64,000 nt of DNA from assembly GCA_937974245.1 (NCBI GenBank), contig CALJKV010000046.1:62001-126000 (forward strand), written 5' to 3'. Below are positions 8,595 through 19,000 of this stretch, in pieces. A program made the translations under genes and the position numbers. The notes below the pieces were generated by a model. It was given only the letters and a program-made list of their open reading frames with translations. It ran no database searches and was not told where the DNA came from. The DNA comes from an uncultured Chloroflexota bacterium (lineage in GTDB: Bacteria > Chloroflexota > Anaerolineae > Aggregatilineales > Phototrophicaceae). Position 1 is the first letter of the stretch. Each line of letters starts with the position of its first letter.

Positions 8595-9125
8595 CTATTT
8601 CCCCAGCTTCCGGGCGACCTGTAACAGGGCGCTGATACTCTTGCCATCCTGAATCGTACCCTGCTTAATCATTTCCAGGGTTTTTTCAAAGGGAATGCGC
8701 TCGACTTCAATAAACTCATCAGCGTCTCCGTCCAGTTTGGCCTCGCTGAGGTTAGTGGCGAGAAACAGGTGAATGAACTCCGTTGTGTAGCCAGGGGCAA
8801 CAAAGATACCCCCGATACTTTCCAGCTTGCCTGGTTTGTATCCGATTTCTTCCTGCAATTCGCGGGTTGCACAGTCTTCCGGGGATTCTTTGTGGTTCAA
8901 CGTTCCCGCCGGGATTTCCAGCAGGATTTTTCCCGCGCCAATCCGGTACTGGCGCACCATGAACACCTGCTGACTAGCGTCGAGAGCGACAACGGCTACA
9001 GCCCCCGGATGATTCACGAGTTCCCGTCTGCTGCGGGTATTATCTGGCAGTAGAATTTCGTGAACATCCAGTTCGACGACATGGCCTTTATAGATGTGCC
9101 GCGTTTGGATTATTTTTTCTTCCAT
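8595..9125 (-). CDS. Nudix hydrolase, ADP-ribose pyrophosphatase type
   Basis: A 176-residue Nudix enzyme. The Nudix box is readable as GTLNHKESPEDCATRELQEE followed by IGY, matching G-x5-E-x7-REUxEExGU. The preceding VVALDASQQVFMVRQYRIG and the downstream APGYTTEFIHLFLATNL match ADP-ribose pyrophosphatases (NudF/YqkG), which split ADP-ribose to AMP and ribose 5-phosphate in the cytoplasm. I take the ATG at 9125 because GAGGG lies 6 bases upstream. The in-frame GTG at 9140 has no such site. It lies between the LysM lipoprotein gene upstream (64 bases) and rplS downstream, all on the minus strand. rplS has its own promoter. Confidence 0.92.
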   Translation of the reverse strand: MEEKIIQTRHIYKGHVVELDVHEILLPDNTRSRRELVNHPGAVAVVALDASQQVFMVRQYRIGAGKILLEIPAGTLNHKESPEDCATRELQEEIGYKPGKLESIGGIFVAPGYTTEFIHLFLATNLSEAKLDGDADEFIEVERIPFEKTLEMIKQGTIQDGKSISALLQVARKLGK

Positions 9126-9188
9126 GGTTGCCCTCAACACGGTGAGAAACCGGGAGCCTGCGCCCCCGGTTCAGGTGTGGCAGGTAGT

Positions 9189-10079
9189 TTACTGTGCCGG
9201 GATGATGATTTCCTGGCTGATGAAGATGTTGTTCATATCGGTGATCGTCGGGTTCGCCGCCATGATCGAGCTGATCGGGACACTGTACTGAAGCGATAAC
9301 TGGAACAGGGTGTCGCCTTGCCGCACGACATACGTGGTGCCGCCAAAAGTGGATACCACCGGCGTGGTGATCACGCCTGTTGAACCAGTAGTAGTAGCGA
9401 AACCTGGTACCGGGGTATAGGTGGACGTGGCCGGGGGGAACGCACCCGTCGTACCACAGCCCGGAATCACCAGTTTTTGCCCAATGCTCAGAATGTTCGG
9501 GTTGGTGATCCCACCCGTGCGGGCTACGATTTCCTCAACGGTGACACCGTACAGCAGCGCGATGCGGAACAGGCGTTCCCCGGCGCGAACTTCATGAATA
9601 CAGTCTGTTCCGACCGGGACGGGTTGTGACGTGACGAAATCAACTGGCTGTGTCGCGCCAAACGGTGTCCATGATGGAATTGGGGTGATTAACCCCGCGC
9701 CAACCGCAGTCAGGAATGTCTCCGTCATGATCGTATCGGTCGCCCGCTGGACGATATAAGTTCCGGTGATGTCAATTGGATCAAGTGTTGCAACAACCTG
9801 GGGGACAAACGCCGTATCCTGGGTAGGCGCTGAGAAAGGAAGGGTATTTGTGGGGAAAGCCGCAAAACCTAGCGGAGTCGCTGTTTCTAGCAGCAGCGGC
9901 GTGTTTGATGGGAGCGGTAGCGGCGTGTTGCTGGGCGGAACAGTGAAGGTAGCACCCGGATTCACCGGGACAGATTGGAAATCGGCATCGGTTCCTGCGG
10001 ATTGGAAGCAGCCCGCCGCCGCGACAAGGAGAATCAGGCCGATGATTATGAGTTGCCAGCGTGCTGTAATTTTTTGCAT
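9189..10079 (-). CDS. Lipoprotein with two LysM domains
   Basis: A 296-residue exported lipoprotein. The N-terminus is a lipoprotein signal peptide (WQLIIIGLILLVAAAGC) with lipobox AAGC and the lipidated Cys at residue 23. A low-complexity Pro/Thr linker with runs such as TPLPLPSNTPLLL follows. The first LysM domain (about 160-210: VRAGERLFRIALLYGVTVEEI...LSIGQKLVIPGC) and a second at the C-terminus (about 248-295: VRQGDTLFQLSLQYSVPISSI...IFISQEIIIPA) would bind glycan, probably peptidoglycan or chitin-like polymers. The ATG at 10079 is preceded by AAGGAAGAG. It is divergent from the flippase-like gene. The role is probably anchoring or sensing at the wall; no enzymatic domain is seen. Confidence 0.9.
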   Translation of the reverse strand: MQKITARWQLIIIGLILLVAAAGCFQSAGTDADFQSVPVNPGATFTVPPSNTPLPLPSNTPLLLETATPLGFAAFPTNTLPFSAPTQDTAFVPQVVATLDPIDITGTYIVQRATDTIMTETFLTAVGAGLITPIPSWTPFGATQPVDFVTSQPVPVGTDCIHEVRAGERLFRIALLYGVTVEEIVARTGGITNPNILSIGQKLVIPGCGTTGAFPPATSTYTPVPGFATTTGSTGVITTPVVSTFGGTTYVVRQGDTLFQLSLQYSVPISSIMAANPTITDMNNIFISQEIIIPAQ

Positions 10080-10174
10080 CGAGTACGCTCTTCCTTACTC
10101 TTGTAGCGATTGGGCCGCGCAAGTTGTTAAGCCAGGTTCATCAATCTATTTTATGAACAAACCAATACATGATG

Positions 10175-10203
10175 ATTATAACCATCTTAGCGCGAGTCTA
10201 CCA
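10175..10203 (-). promoter_or_regulatory. Candidate promoter of LysM lipoprotein gene
   Basis: The minus strand shows a perfect -10 TATAAT at 10175-10180 in the divergent gap. The -35 region 17 bases upstream is poor. This would leave a leader of roughly 90 bases. Confidence 0.4.
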
Positions 10204-10283
10204 TTTCTAAATAGGATGGGCAAGCAGAATTCCCCGCATCTTGGGGGGTGCCGTGCCGATTTCTTCACAAAGCTAACCAACAC

Positions 10284-10312
10284 TTTCGCTCAATTCATGC
10301 TATCACTATAAT
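10284..10312 (+). promoter_or_regulatory. Candidate promoter of the glycan-gene block
   Basis: The -10 TATAAT at 10307-10312 has a weak -35 (TTCGCT at 10284-10289, 17-base spacer). The predicted start is about 33 bases before the GTG of the flippase-like gene, the first gene of the long plus-strand block. Confidence 0.5.
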
Positions 10313-10351
10313 GTGTCATCTGAAATCGTGTTGTGATTTGTAAGGTTGCGT

Positions 10352-11389
10352 GTGAAACTTTCGAGACGCTGGGTTATTCGGCTGATCGGTCTGACAGTCA
10401 GTTTGTTGGCCGTCTATTTCATGATAACCCAGGTGGACTTTGTGACTCTGCTGGCTTCGCTGCGGCAGGCGCGGTGGGGGTATGTGCTGCCAACCATCGC
10501 CTTATTGCTTTTGGGGCTGGTGACTCGTGCGCTCCGCTGGCGTGCGCTGCTGAGTGGCGGGTTGCCACTGCACCGTGCATTCAGTATGATGAATATCGCC
10601 TATCTTGCCAATAATATACTACCGCTGCGGATTGGCGAACTGGCGCGTATCTTCCTGGCGACTCGGGCTGACCCGCCTGTGCCAATCCTCAAGAGTACCA
10701 GTACCATCGTGGTTGAGCGGTTGCTCGACCTCCTGTCAATGGTCGTGCTGGTGGCGCTCGTGCTGGCTGCCGGGCCGCTGCCCCCAGAGATTCAGGCAGC
10801 CGGGCTGGTTTCCGGTGGGGTGGTGCTGGTTGGTTTCGCCTTCCTGATTTTTTTAGCCAGTAACCGGGCATTAACGGCGCGGTGGGTCACAACATTGGTC
10901 GGGCGGCTGTCATTTTTGCGCCGGTTGAACCCCGACCAGCGATTAGCTGAGATTCTCGATGGTCTTGCACCCCTCACACGGTTAGCAACGTTGACACAGG
11001 TTTTTGGTTGGACGGTGATTAGTTGGGGATTTTCGCTTGCTGCCGGGTATATACTCATGTTCGCGTTTTATCCGCAGGGGGATTGGGCGGCGACGGCACT
11101 GTATATCGCGGCGGCGGCCTTTGCGATTGCGGTTCCCGCTGTTCCGGGAAATGTCGGGCCGTATGAACTCTCGATCATTGGTGCGCTGGTGGCGTTGGGC
11201 TACACCGAAACGGAAACCGCCCTGGCCTTCGCGGTGGTTGTTCATGCTGCCAATGTCTTTGTTCATGCCGGAACAGGGTTAATTGGTTTTTTACAGGAGG
11301 GAATCTCTCTGGAACAGTTGACAACGGGTGTTCAGGGGATTCGCCAACAGCAGATTGGAATGGTCGTTCAGGATGTCAAACGGGATTGA
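10352..11389 (+). CDS. Lysylphosphatidylglycerol synthase-type / flippase-like polytopic membrane protein (UPF0104)
   Basis: A 345-residue polytopic protein of the LPG_synthase_TM family (YbhN/AglD C-terminal type). It has about eight hydrophobic helices, with the family's conserved LPLRIGELARIFLA loop (about residues 90-103), STSTIVVERLLDL, and the AVPAVPGNVGPYELSI loop near 265. Relatives include the membrane part of MprF and proteins in archaeal N-glycosylation loci. A role in lipid or lipid-linked sugar translocation is the usual guess. I start at GTG 10352, with TAAGG six bases upstream. The TTG at 10346 directly abuts that site and is unlikely. The next gene, a GT4 glycosyltransferase, overlaps its end, which fits a joint glycan or lipid function. 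Confidence 0.88.
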   Translation: MKLSRRWVIRLIGLTVSLLAVYFMITQVDFVTLLASLRQARWGYVLPTIALLLLGLVTRALRWRALLSGGLPLHRAFSMMNIAYLANNILPLRIGELARIFLATRADPPVPILKSTSTIVVERLLDLLSMVVLVALVLAAGPLPPEIQAAGLVSGGVVLVGFAFLIFLASNRALTARWVTTLVGRLSFLRRLNPDQRLAEILDGLAPLTRLATLTQVFGWTVISWGFSLAAGYILMFAFYPQGDWAATALYIAAAAFAIAVPAVPGNVGPYELSIIGALVALGYTETETALAFAVVVHAANVFVHAGTGLIGFLQEGISLEQLTTGVQGIRQQQIGMVVQDVKRD

Positions 11390-12578
11390 ACCCGCTCAGG
11401 CGATAACGCTGGATGGGCGTAAGCTCAAAATTCTCATTTGTTTACTCTACTATGTGCCGCATCGTACCGGGTTGACAATTCATATCCAGCGTGTTGCCGA
11501 GGAATTGGCGCGGCGTGGGCATGAGGTGACGGTGTTAACGGCGCGTTATAAATTGTCTTTGCCCCGTGATGATGAAATGTATAACGGGGTGCGTGTCGTG
11601 CGCTTGTGGGCGCCGCCCATTCCCATCAGTCGGGGGATGATTATGCCGGCTTATCCCTGGGCAGCCTGGGGATTGATGCGTCAGCATGACGTGGTATGGA
11701 TCAGTACACCCATGCTGGAAACTGCGCTGGTCGCGGTCATCGCAAAACTCACTCGGCGCCAGGTCGTTGTCACCCATCATGGTGACTTGATCTTGCCGGA
11801 TGGCCTGGCAAACCGCTTGATCCGTTCAGTAATGTTCGCCATGTACAGATTTATGGCAAAACGAGCCGCCCGGTTGATTGCGTATAGTCACGACTACGCT
11901 GACCACTCGTACTACTTACAACCATTCCAGGATAAAATATCAGTCATCTACCCACCCATCCACATGCCACCGCCGGATAAGGAGCATACACAGGCGCTTC
12001 ACACCGAATGGTCTAAAGATGGAGGTCCCGTAATTGGGTTCTCCGGGCGGTTTGTAGAAGAAAAGCGACCAGACCTGCTCATAAAATCACTGGAAATCAT
12101 CAACCAGACGTATCCGAATGCGCGGATTGTATTCGCCGGCGAATACGAAATCCCCTATGAAAACACCTGGGAACGCCACCAGGATATCGTGAATACCTAT
12201 CGTGACCAACTGATTTTCCTGGGACTAAAAGATAACATGCAGTACATGGCGGATTTCTATGCCGCGTGTGATGTATTAGCCCTCACCAGCGACAGTGAAT
12301 GCTTCGCACTGGTGCAGGTGGAGGCCATGCTCAGTGGCACGCCGGTTGTGATGACCGACACCCCCGGCGGTCGTGTGCCGGTACAGGTGACCGGAATGGG
12401 CAAACTCGCTCAGGCCGGGAATTGGCGCTCAATCGGCGAGGCGATTGTGGATGTGCTGAATAATCCGGAGCAGTACCACCGACCACGTGAGTTTATTGAG
12501 CAGCAGTTTTCTTTTACAGAAACGGTGAATCGTTACGAAAAACACTTTCGTAAATACGCAAGGCCGCGTCATGGTTGA
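11373..12578 (+). CDS. Glycosyltransferase family 4 (GT-B fold)
   Basis: A 401-residue cytoplasmic GT-B enzyme. The N-terminal domain reads KILICLLYYVPHRTGLTIHI and RVAEELARRGHEVTVLTARY, typical of GT4 acceptor domains. The C-terminal domain has GFSGRFVEEKRPDLLIKSL and the EX7E donor-binding motif in SDSECFALVQVEAMLSGTPVV. Such enzymes add a hexose from a nucleotide-sugar to lipid or glycan acceptors with retention. ATG 11373 is used; it overlaps the upstream gene by 17 bases, whereas the longer reading from 11328 adds residues with no family match. It overlaps the following methyltransferase by 8 bases. The acceptor is unknown. Confidence 0.92.
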   Translation: MSNGIEPAQAITLDGRKLKILICLLYYVPHRTGLTIHIQRVAEELARRGHEVTVLTARYKLSLPRDDEMYNGVRVVRLWAPPIPISRGMIMPAYPWAAWGLMRQHDVVWISTPMLETALVAVIAKLTRRQVVVTHHGDLILPDGLANRLIRSVMFAMYRFMAKRAARLIAYSHDYADHSYYLQPFQDKISVIYPPIHMPPPDKEHTQALHTEWSKDGGPVIGFSGRFVEEKRPDLLIKSLEIINQTYPNARIVFAGEYEIPYENTWERHQDIVNTYRDQLIFLGLKDNMQYMADFYAACDVLALTSDSECFALVQVEAMLSGTPVVMTDTPGGRVPVQVTGMGKLAQAGNWRSIGEAIVDVLNNPEQYHRPREFIEQQFSFTETVNRYEKHFRKYARPRHG

Positions 12579-13419
12579 CCCGCAGACAATCACACACATG
12601 ACGCGCAATGAGGCTGATATGGCCTTCAAGAAGCGCGTTCAGACTGTTTTCGAGTGGATCAATCCGCAGGATGAGGATGTCATCCTCGACTGTGCTTGTG
12701 GGCGCGGTTTCTACCTCAATATGTTCCGCTATGTCAGCCAGTGCACGCTGGTTGGCCTCGAACTGGACTGGCCGGTGATCCAGAAGGCGCAGCAGAATGT
12801 CGGTCACTTGCCAAACCTGCTACTCAATAACGCCAACATCTATCATCTGCCCTACGCCGATAGCACCTATGAAGGCGTGATTTTGTCAGAAATCCTTGAA
12901 CACATTGACGATGATGTTGCCGGGCTAAAAGAGGTCTTCCGCGTCTTGAAGCCGGGCGGTATAGTAGCAATTACCGTCCCCAATGCCAATTATCCTTTCT
13001 GGTGGGATCCAATCAACAAGACGCTCGAAACACTTTTTGATACCCACATCAGCCGGGGGCCATTAGCCGGTATCTGGGCGAATCACGTGCGGCTGTACAC
13101 CGCCGACCAACTACGGGAGAGCGTGCTGGCAGCCGGGTTCATCGTGGAAGAAGAGCGTGCGTTCACCCACCACAGCTTTCCGTTCATCCATAACATCGTT
13201 TATGGCCTGGGCAAACCGCTGCTCGAATCCGGGGTGATGCCGGACTCAATGGCAAATGCAGCTGACCGGACGACCTTTGACAAGAACGATGGGAGTCTTC
13301 TAAATCCGATCAATCTGGGGCTAAAAGTATTCAACTTTTTTGATCGCAGAAATGTTTTAAACGAACCGCCGGGGCGGTCTACCGTAAATGTGTGTGTGAA
13401 AGGGCGAAAACCAGCATGA
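12571..13419 (+). CDS. Class I SAM-dependent methyltransferase
   Basis: A 282-residue Rossmann-type methyltransferase of the Methyltransf_11/25 group. Motif I is ILDCACGRGFYLNMF (about residues 33-47), and GLELDW is the acidic residue that contacts the SAM ribose. The post-motif LPYADSTYEGVILSEILEHI and VFRVLKPGGIVAITVPN complete the core. The C-terminal part (about 165-282) carries the substrate cap and is not diagnostic. It overlaps the GT4 gene and the next membrane GT39 protein, so it probably methylates a glycan or lipid intermediate of the same pathway. The substrate is inferred only from context. Confidence 0.9.
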   Translation: MVDPQTITHMTRNEADMAFKKRVQTVFEWINPQDEDVILDCACGRGFYLNMFRYVSQCTLVGLELDWPVIQKAQQNVGHLPNLLLNNANIYHLPYADSTYEGVILSEILEHIDDDVAGLKEVFRVLKPGGIVAITVPNANYPFWWDPINKTLETLFDTHISRGPLAGIWANHVRLYTADQLRESVLAAGFIVEEERAFTHHSFPFIHNIVYGLGKPLLESGVMPDSMANAADRTTFDKNDGSLLNPINLGLKVFNFFDRRNVLNEPPGRSTVNVCVKGRKPA

Positions 13420-15983
13420 CAGCGCCGGATTTCGAGAGTCATCCCTTAGAAGCAGATACACCTGACTCACCACTGGATACCGCATCCAGCGAACAGGGCA
13501 TCAACGTGGAAGATATGACGCTGGCCGGGTTAGCAGCGCAGTTCTTCCACACGCCCGTTTCCGCTATTCAGGCGCTGGTGCGCGTAGCCCAGTCGCCTCG
13601 TATAGTAGGGGAGGGAGAGACCAATCCCGTTCTCACGCCCATTCTGACAAAGAAACGACAGGTAAATCCGTTACACCGCTTATCTCATCCAGGTACAGCG
13701 CCGACACTTTCCGATGCAGAATTGAGTGACCGCCGTCGTGCTGCGACCCAGGGTATAGTCTGGCTGGGCAGTTTCCTGGTGGCCTTGTTCGGCAGCTCGA
13801 TTCTCTCAACCGAGCGCATGAGTGGGGAAGATGGCCTGAACAGGGGGGCAGTTTTTCTATTAGCCGGATTTGCCCTATGGATAGTCGGGGAAGTCTATGG
13901 CTCATGGCCGGCGTTGGTAGATTGGTGGATGAAGAGAACGGCGGCAAGTGCCTTTCCCTCCGCTGAAAACCCCGAAAATTCTCAAGATAGACCTTCTCCC
14001 GAACCGATAGCACTGGCTGATACACCATCTCGTGATTGGGTCATGCGGGTGACGCTGGCCTCTGGCGGGACAATCACCGCGCTGCTGGCCTGGCGGCTGA
14101 ATTCTGGCAACCTGTTTACACTACCGGGTGTAATTGCCTGGTGGGTAAGCATTCCCATGTGGGTATTTGCCATTGCGCCTGCCAGGTGGACTCCCGCCGC
14201 GCTATGGGGTGAGGTACGCCGCTTCCGGTTGCCGCAGATACGCGGCAATTGGATCATGGTGACACTCCTTGTGATTATGGTTATCGGTGCATTCTTCCGG
14301 CTTAGTGATCTGCAAGGCATCCCGCCCGAAATGACCAGCGACCACCTCGAAAAACTGCTCGATTCGCAGCGGGTGCTGGATGGTGAAACCCAGGTGTTTT
14401 TTCCTAATAATGGCGGGCGTGAGCCGTTCCAGATGTACGCGATGGCCTTGCTATCTCGCCTGCCGGGGTTGAGCATGGACTTCTCCACACTCAAACTGCT
14501 ATCCGCCATAGAGGGGATTTTTACGCTCCCTGTTCTGTGGTGGATGGGGCGGCGCATCATCAACGATGACGAATCGCAGTTGGGCAATATCGTCGGTTTA
14601 CTGTTGGCCGCTCTGGTAGCTGTGAGCTACTGGCATGTTGCCCTCAGCCGCCTGGCGCTGCGTATCATCCTCACACCGTTGGTGACGGCCTTGCTATTGG
14701 GCTATCTGGCTCCTGCGCTGCGCTACAACCGTCGAGGCGATTACATCAAAGCCGGATTGGTGCTGGGCTTCGGTCTCTACACTTACCAGGCGGTGCGGAT
14801 GCTGCCTGTTGTTGTCGTCGTTGGGGTAGTGCTGGCGTTTCTGTTTAAGGCGCGTTCCTGGCAGGATCGCTGGCGCTACGGGGTCAATCTGGGTGTGCTG
14901 GCGCTCATCGCCCTTGTTGTATTCGTGCCGCTGTTTGGCTTCTCCCTGGAGCAGCCTCAGTATTTCTGGATGCGGACCTTTGGGCGTCTGCTTGGCGATG
15001 ACGTGATTCAGACCACCGATGAGGCGGGCAACCTGGTTGAACGCACGGCGACCTTGCCCGAAAGGATTGAGGCCTTCCAGACGAACCTGCCGGTCTTAAC
15101 GAGCAACATTCGCAACGCGCTGCTCATGTACAACTGGAAAGGGGATGTCGCCTGGATTAATGGCGCACCCAATAAACCAGCACTCGATGTATTTTCCGGG
15201 GCGCTGCTGCTGATCGGCGGGGCCGCCTGGCTGGGGCGTATGTTCCGCCGGCGCGATGTTGTGGATTGGCTCATGCCCATTGCACTGTTTATTCTGGTTC
15301 TCCCGTCGGCGCTGTCCCTGGCCTATCCGATAGAGAACCCTAGCGCCACGCGTATGAGCGGCACACTGCCGGAAGCCTATCTTTTTGCAGCTTTGCCGCT
15401 GGCGCTGTTAGTGACGACCTTGCTCCGCGCCGAGCCGGGGCGGAACGGGCGAAGAGTGGCGACATGGGGCGCGACGGCATTAATAGCGTTGGCATATGGC
15501 GCAAACAGCAACACCTATTTCAATGACTATCGCATCGCTTACCTGGGGTCGGCGGCTGCACCCTATACCGAAGCCGGCAGTGTATTGGAAGGTTTTGCGG
15601 AAAGTGGCGGAACGTATGGCAACGCCTTCATGATCGCCTATCCCTACTGGTGGGGACATCGTGAAATCGGTGTCGCCGCCGGGCTGATGGATTGGCCGAA
15701 TGGCATTACCGAACGATCCCTGCTGCCGGGTTTCCTGTATGCATCCTGGCTGCGTGACACGTATACCTTTGACCCTAACCGGGATATACTGTTCTTCTAT
15801 AGTCCAGAGGATGTCGAAACCGAACGCCAGCTTTACGAGTGGTTTCCCGCTGGCTATGCCCAGATTTTTGATAGCTACCGGATTGGCTACCGGCCCAGTG
15901 ACCGCTATGGCCTGTTCCGTGTCCCGGCGCTGGGGCGGCTGGGGTTTGAGGATTTCCTGCAACGCACCGGCGTCATGGAATGA
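13416..15983 (+). CDS. Large GT39-type polytopic membrane glycosyltransferase
   Basis: An 855-residue protein with a charged, disordered N-terminus (about 1-110) followed by many hydrophobic helices. The loop PPEMTSDHLEKLLDSQRVLD, followed by PFQMYAMALLSRLPGLS, is the exterior catalytic-type loop of GT39/ArnT/PMT-like proteins, where an Asp/Glu pair handles a polyprenyl-phosphate sugar. YWHVALSRLALRIILTPLV is the second GT39-like signature. The C-terminal part (about 690-855) looks soluble and exterior. The start is the ATG at 13416, which overlaps the methyltransferase stop as ATGA; the frame also opens earlier at 13392, but that would only add an overlap. The sugar and acceptor are unknown. 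Confidence 0.82.
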   Translation: MTAPDFESHPLEADTPDSPLDTASSEQGINVEDMTLAGLAAQFFHTPVSAIQALVRVAQSPRIVGEGETNPVLTPILTKKRQVNPLHRLSHPGTAPTLSDAELSDRRRAATQGIVWLGSFLVALFGSSILSTERMSGEDGLNRGAVFLLAGFALWIVGEVYGSWPALVDWWMKRTAASAFPSAENPENSQDRPSPEPIALADTPSRDWVMRVTLASGGTITALLAWRLNSGNLFTLPGVIAWWVSIPMWVFAIAPARWTPAALWGEVRRFRLPQIRGNWIMVTLLVIMVIGAFFRLSDLQGIPPEMTSDHLEKLLDSQRVLDGETQVFFPNNGGREPFQMYAMALLSRLPGLSMDFSTLKLLSAIEGIFTLPVLWWMGRRIINDDESQLGNIVGLLLAALVAVSYWHVALSRLALRIILTPLVTALLLGYLAPALRYNRRGDYIKAGLVLGFGLYTYQAVRMLPVVVVVGVVLAFLFKARSWQDRWRYGVNLGVLALIALVVFVPLFGFSLEQPQYFWMRTFGRLLGDDVIQTTDEAGNLVERTATLPERIEAFQTNLPVLTSNIRNALLMYNWKGDVAWINGAPNKPALDVFSGALLLIGGAAWLGRMFRRRDVVDWLMPIALFILVLPSALSLAYPIENPSATRMSGTLPEAYLFAALPLALLVTTLLRAEPGRNGRRVATWGATALIALAYGANSNTYFNDYRIAYLGSAAAPYTEAGSVLEGFAESGGTYGNAFMIAYPYWWGHREIGVAAGLMDWPNGITERSLLPGFLYASWLRDTYTFDPNRDILFFYSPEDVETERQLYEWFPAGYAQIFDSYRIGYRPSDRYGLFRVPALGRLGFEDFLQRTGVME

Positions 15984-16073
15984 GGAAAGCAGCGTTAGTT
16001 TGTGTATAACATGGTCGAATATGCTTCGGGTGGTTAGGTAGGGGACTCGGCTGCCGTCTCTACAAGGAACGCT

Positions 16074-19000
16074 ATGATCGGAAACAGTTTGCCAGGACAA
16101 TCAGGTATGCGGCGTTTTCCCCATTTATCCGGCAGTGATTGGCTGGTCGCATCGTTGCTGACGCTGGTGCTGCTGGCTGGCGGCTATTTACGCTTTGTCG
16201 GCCAGAATTGGGATGACTTCACCCACCCGCACCCCGACGAGCGCTTCTTGACCGGCGTGGTTTCCGCGATGGGTGGCGGTCTCAATTTCACGGGCGATGA
16301 TCTTGAAGGGCAGTTCGCTACCTGCCTGGAACGCTATCCGCAGACCGGCGGGGTGGGCGGCTTCTTTGATGCCCAGTGTTCCACCTTGAACCCGCACAAT
16401 GTCGGCTATGGCCTGATGGTATATGGTACGCTGCCGACTTTCATGGTGCGTGCCGCTGCCGATTTGACAGTAGACCTTTCTGGCGATTCGATCTGGGGCG
16501 GCTACAACGGCGTACATCTGGTTGGACGCACTCTCTCCGCGCTGGCGGAGATGGGCGTTATTCTGACTGTCTTCTTCATCGGCAGACGGTTGCACGATAA
16601 GTGGGTTGGCCTGCTGGCGGCGGCGTTGTATGCCTTCACCGTTTTCTCGATCCAGCAGGCGCACTTCTGGACCGTGGATGCCATGAGCAATCTGTTTGTG
16701 GTGTTAGCTATCTGGTTCGCCGTCCGTGTGCAGGATGATGGTAAGCTGGCGGATTATCTGGGTTTCGGCCTGTTTTTCGGCGCTGCATTGGCAAGCCGCA
16801 TCAATACCGCGCCATTGGTTGGCCTGCTGCTGCTGGTCGCTGGCCTGCGTCTCCTGCCGTTGTTTGACCGGAACCTTGTGCGCTATGAGCGTAAGCGGCT
16901 GTTGACCAGAACCTTTGCCGGATTAGTTGCCGCCGGAATCGTGACGGTGGTCGTTTTCCGGTTGGCGAACCCGTATGCCTTCGCTGGGCCGGGTCTTTTT
17001 GGTCTTTCGATTAACCCCCGCTGGCTGGATGACCTCGGCACAGCCCGGCATCTGGTGAGCGGTGAAGCGGAATCCCCCCCCAACTGGCAGTGGGTTGGTC
17101 GCACCGGCTATCTGTTCCCCTGGAGCAATATGGTTCTGTGGGGCATGGGCATCGTATATGGCCTGTTCGCCTGGGCGAGTTGGGTCTGGGCGGGTTGGCG
17201 GGCGGCACGTGGCAAAAGCGGTGGGCTGCGTAACCTGCTGCTTGTTGTGTGGATACTGGGGTATTTCGGGTGGCTCGGTAGTAACTGGGTCACTTCTATG
17301 CGCTATTTCCTTTCCCTGTACCCGGTGCTGGCACTGCTGGCAGCCTGGGCGCTTGTAGAACTCGTCCGGCGAGCGGATCGTTCGACAATAGCCTGGCGCA
17401 AGCTCGCGGCACGGGCGGCACTCGCGGGTGTATTGGGTTTCGCCGTGCTCTGGGCGGTCATGTTCACCAATATTTACCGGCACCTGTTTACTACGGTAGA
17501 GGCCAGCCACTGGATATGGGAGCAGGTTCCCGGTGACTTTGCCATGCAGATTGAAGGCGCACCCGACGGAACGCCGCTTATCAATATCGCTGTTGCTAAT
17601 GGTTTCCTCTCCGATAGCACGCCGCTCGAATTACAGGCTTCACGTTACGACAGTGGTAATTTGTTCGGACAGCTCTTTACCGTTCCTGCGGACGGCATGG
17701 TGCGGACGGTACATATCCCCCACCTGGGTGATCCTTCCGATGACTCTGACACGGAAACCCTGCGGATTATCATCAAAAGCCCGGAATCGACATTGACGTT
17801 CACCGAAGGGGAAGTCACCGCCAACTTCAGTCGCGCAAACCACATCCTGGGCGATGCATATGATATTACTCTGAACCCGCCCCTGGAAGTCAAAGCGGGC
17901 GAAACTTACCAGTTTAACGTCGAAGTCAGCGGTGGGCCGGTTATAACAGCGGGCGGGGTATTTGCTTGGGAGGGTGACTGGGACGAACCCGCCCCGACGA
18001 AGGTCTGCCAGTTCCCCGATGCTGTCACACTGGCTGATGCCCCGCCGCCAGGACTGGTCGGTGCGCGGGATTGCAATGGCCTGGATATATGGGCGAGCCT
18101 GATAAACGGCTATAAACTCCAGGTTTTCTGGGAGGATACCCCCGCAAAGCGTGATTACTTCGCCACAGTGCTGGATGACAGTGATTACCTCATCATCGGC
18201 AGCAACCGCCGCTACGATTCGCAGTCGCGTAACGCCAACCGTTGGCCGATGACCATGCGTTACTATGACGCCCTCTTCAGTGGGGAACTGGGCTTTGAAC
18301 TGGTCGAAACCTTCCAGGAAACCTTTGAATTAGGGCCGCTGCAGGTGTCTGACCAGTATTTGCCGACCTACAGCGGGCCGGACTGGTTAAATGAGTTTGA
18401 GGCGGAAGAAGCCTTTCACGTCTACGACCATCCCGTTGTGTTCATTTTCCACAAGACCGATGCCTACTCATCGGCCAATACCCGCTCCATTCTCGACAGC
18501 GTTGTACTCAATCAGCCGAGTATCGTCAATAATTACAGCTATGTCTCGCCGGACATCGTGGGTGTCGTGCCGCTGTATTCGCTCCCGGTGGATGCCGCCC
18601 CGACTGAATTGCAGTTCACACCGGAACAGGCAGAAACACAGTACGACAATGGCACCTGGTCGAGCCGTTTCCACAGCGAGAGCATCATCAACACACAGCC
18701 TGTCATTACGATTCTGGGCTGGTGGCTGGCGATTCTGGTGATTGGCTGGGCGGCCTGGCCGCTGTTGTTCGCACTGCTGCCCATGCTCGGTGATCGCGGC
18801 TATGGTTTCTCAAAGATTGTTGGTTTGCTGCTTACGGGCTGGCTGGCGTGGTTGGTATCCAGTGCCCGGATTCCATTGTGGTCACAATCTGGCTTACTGC
18901 TGTGTTTGCTGCTGTTGGCTGGTGTGAGCCTGCTGGTGTCCTGGCGACTGCGTGGTCAGTTGGCTGACTACCTGCAGAGTCACTGGCGACGGTTGTTCTG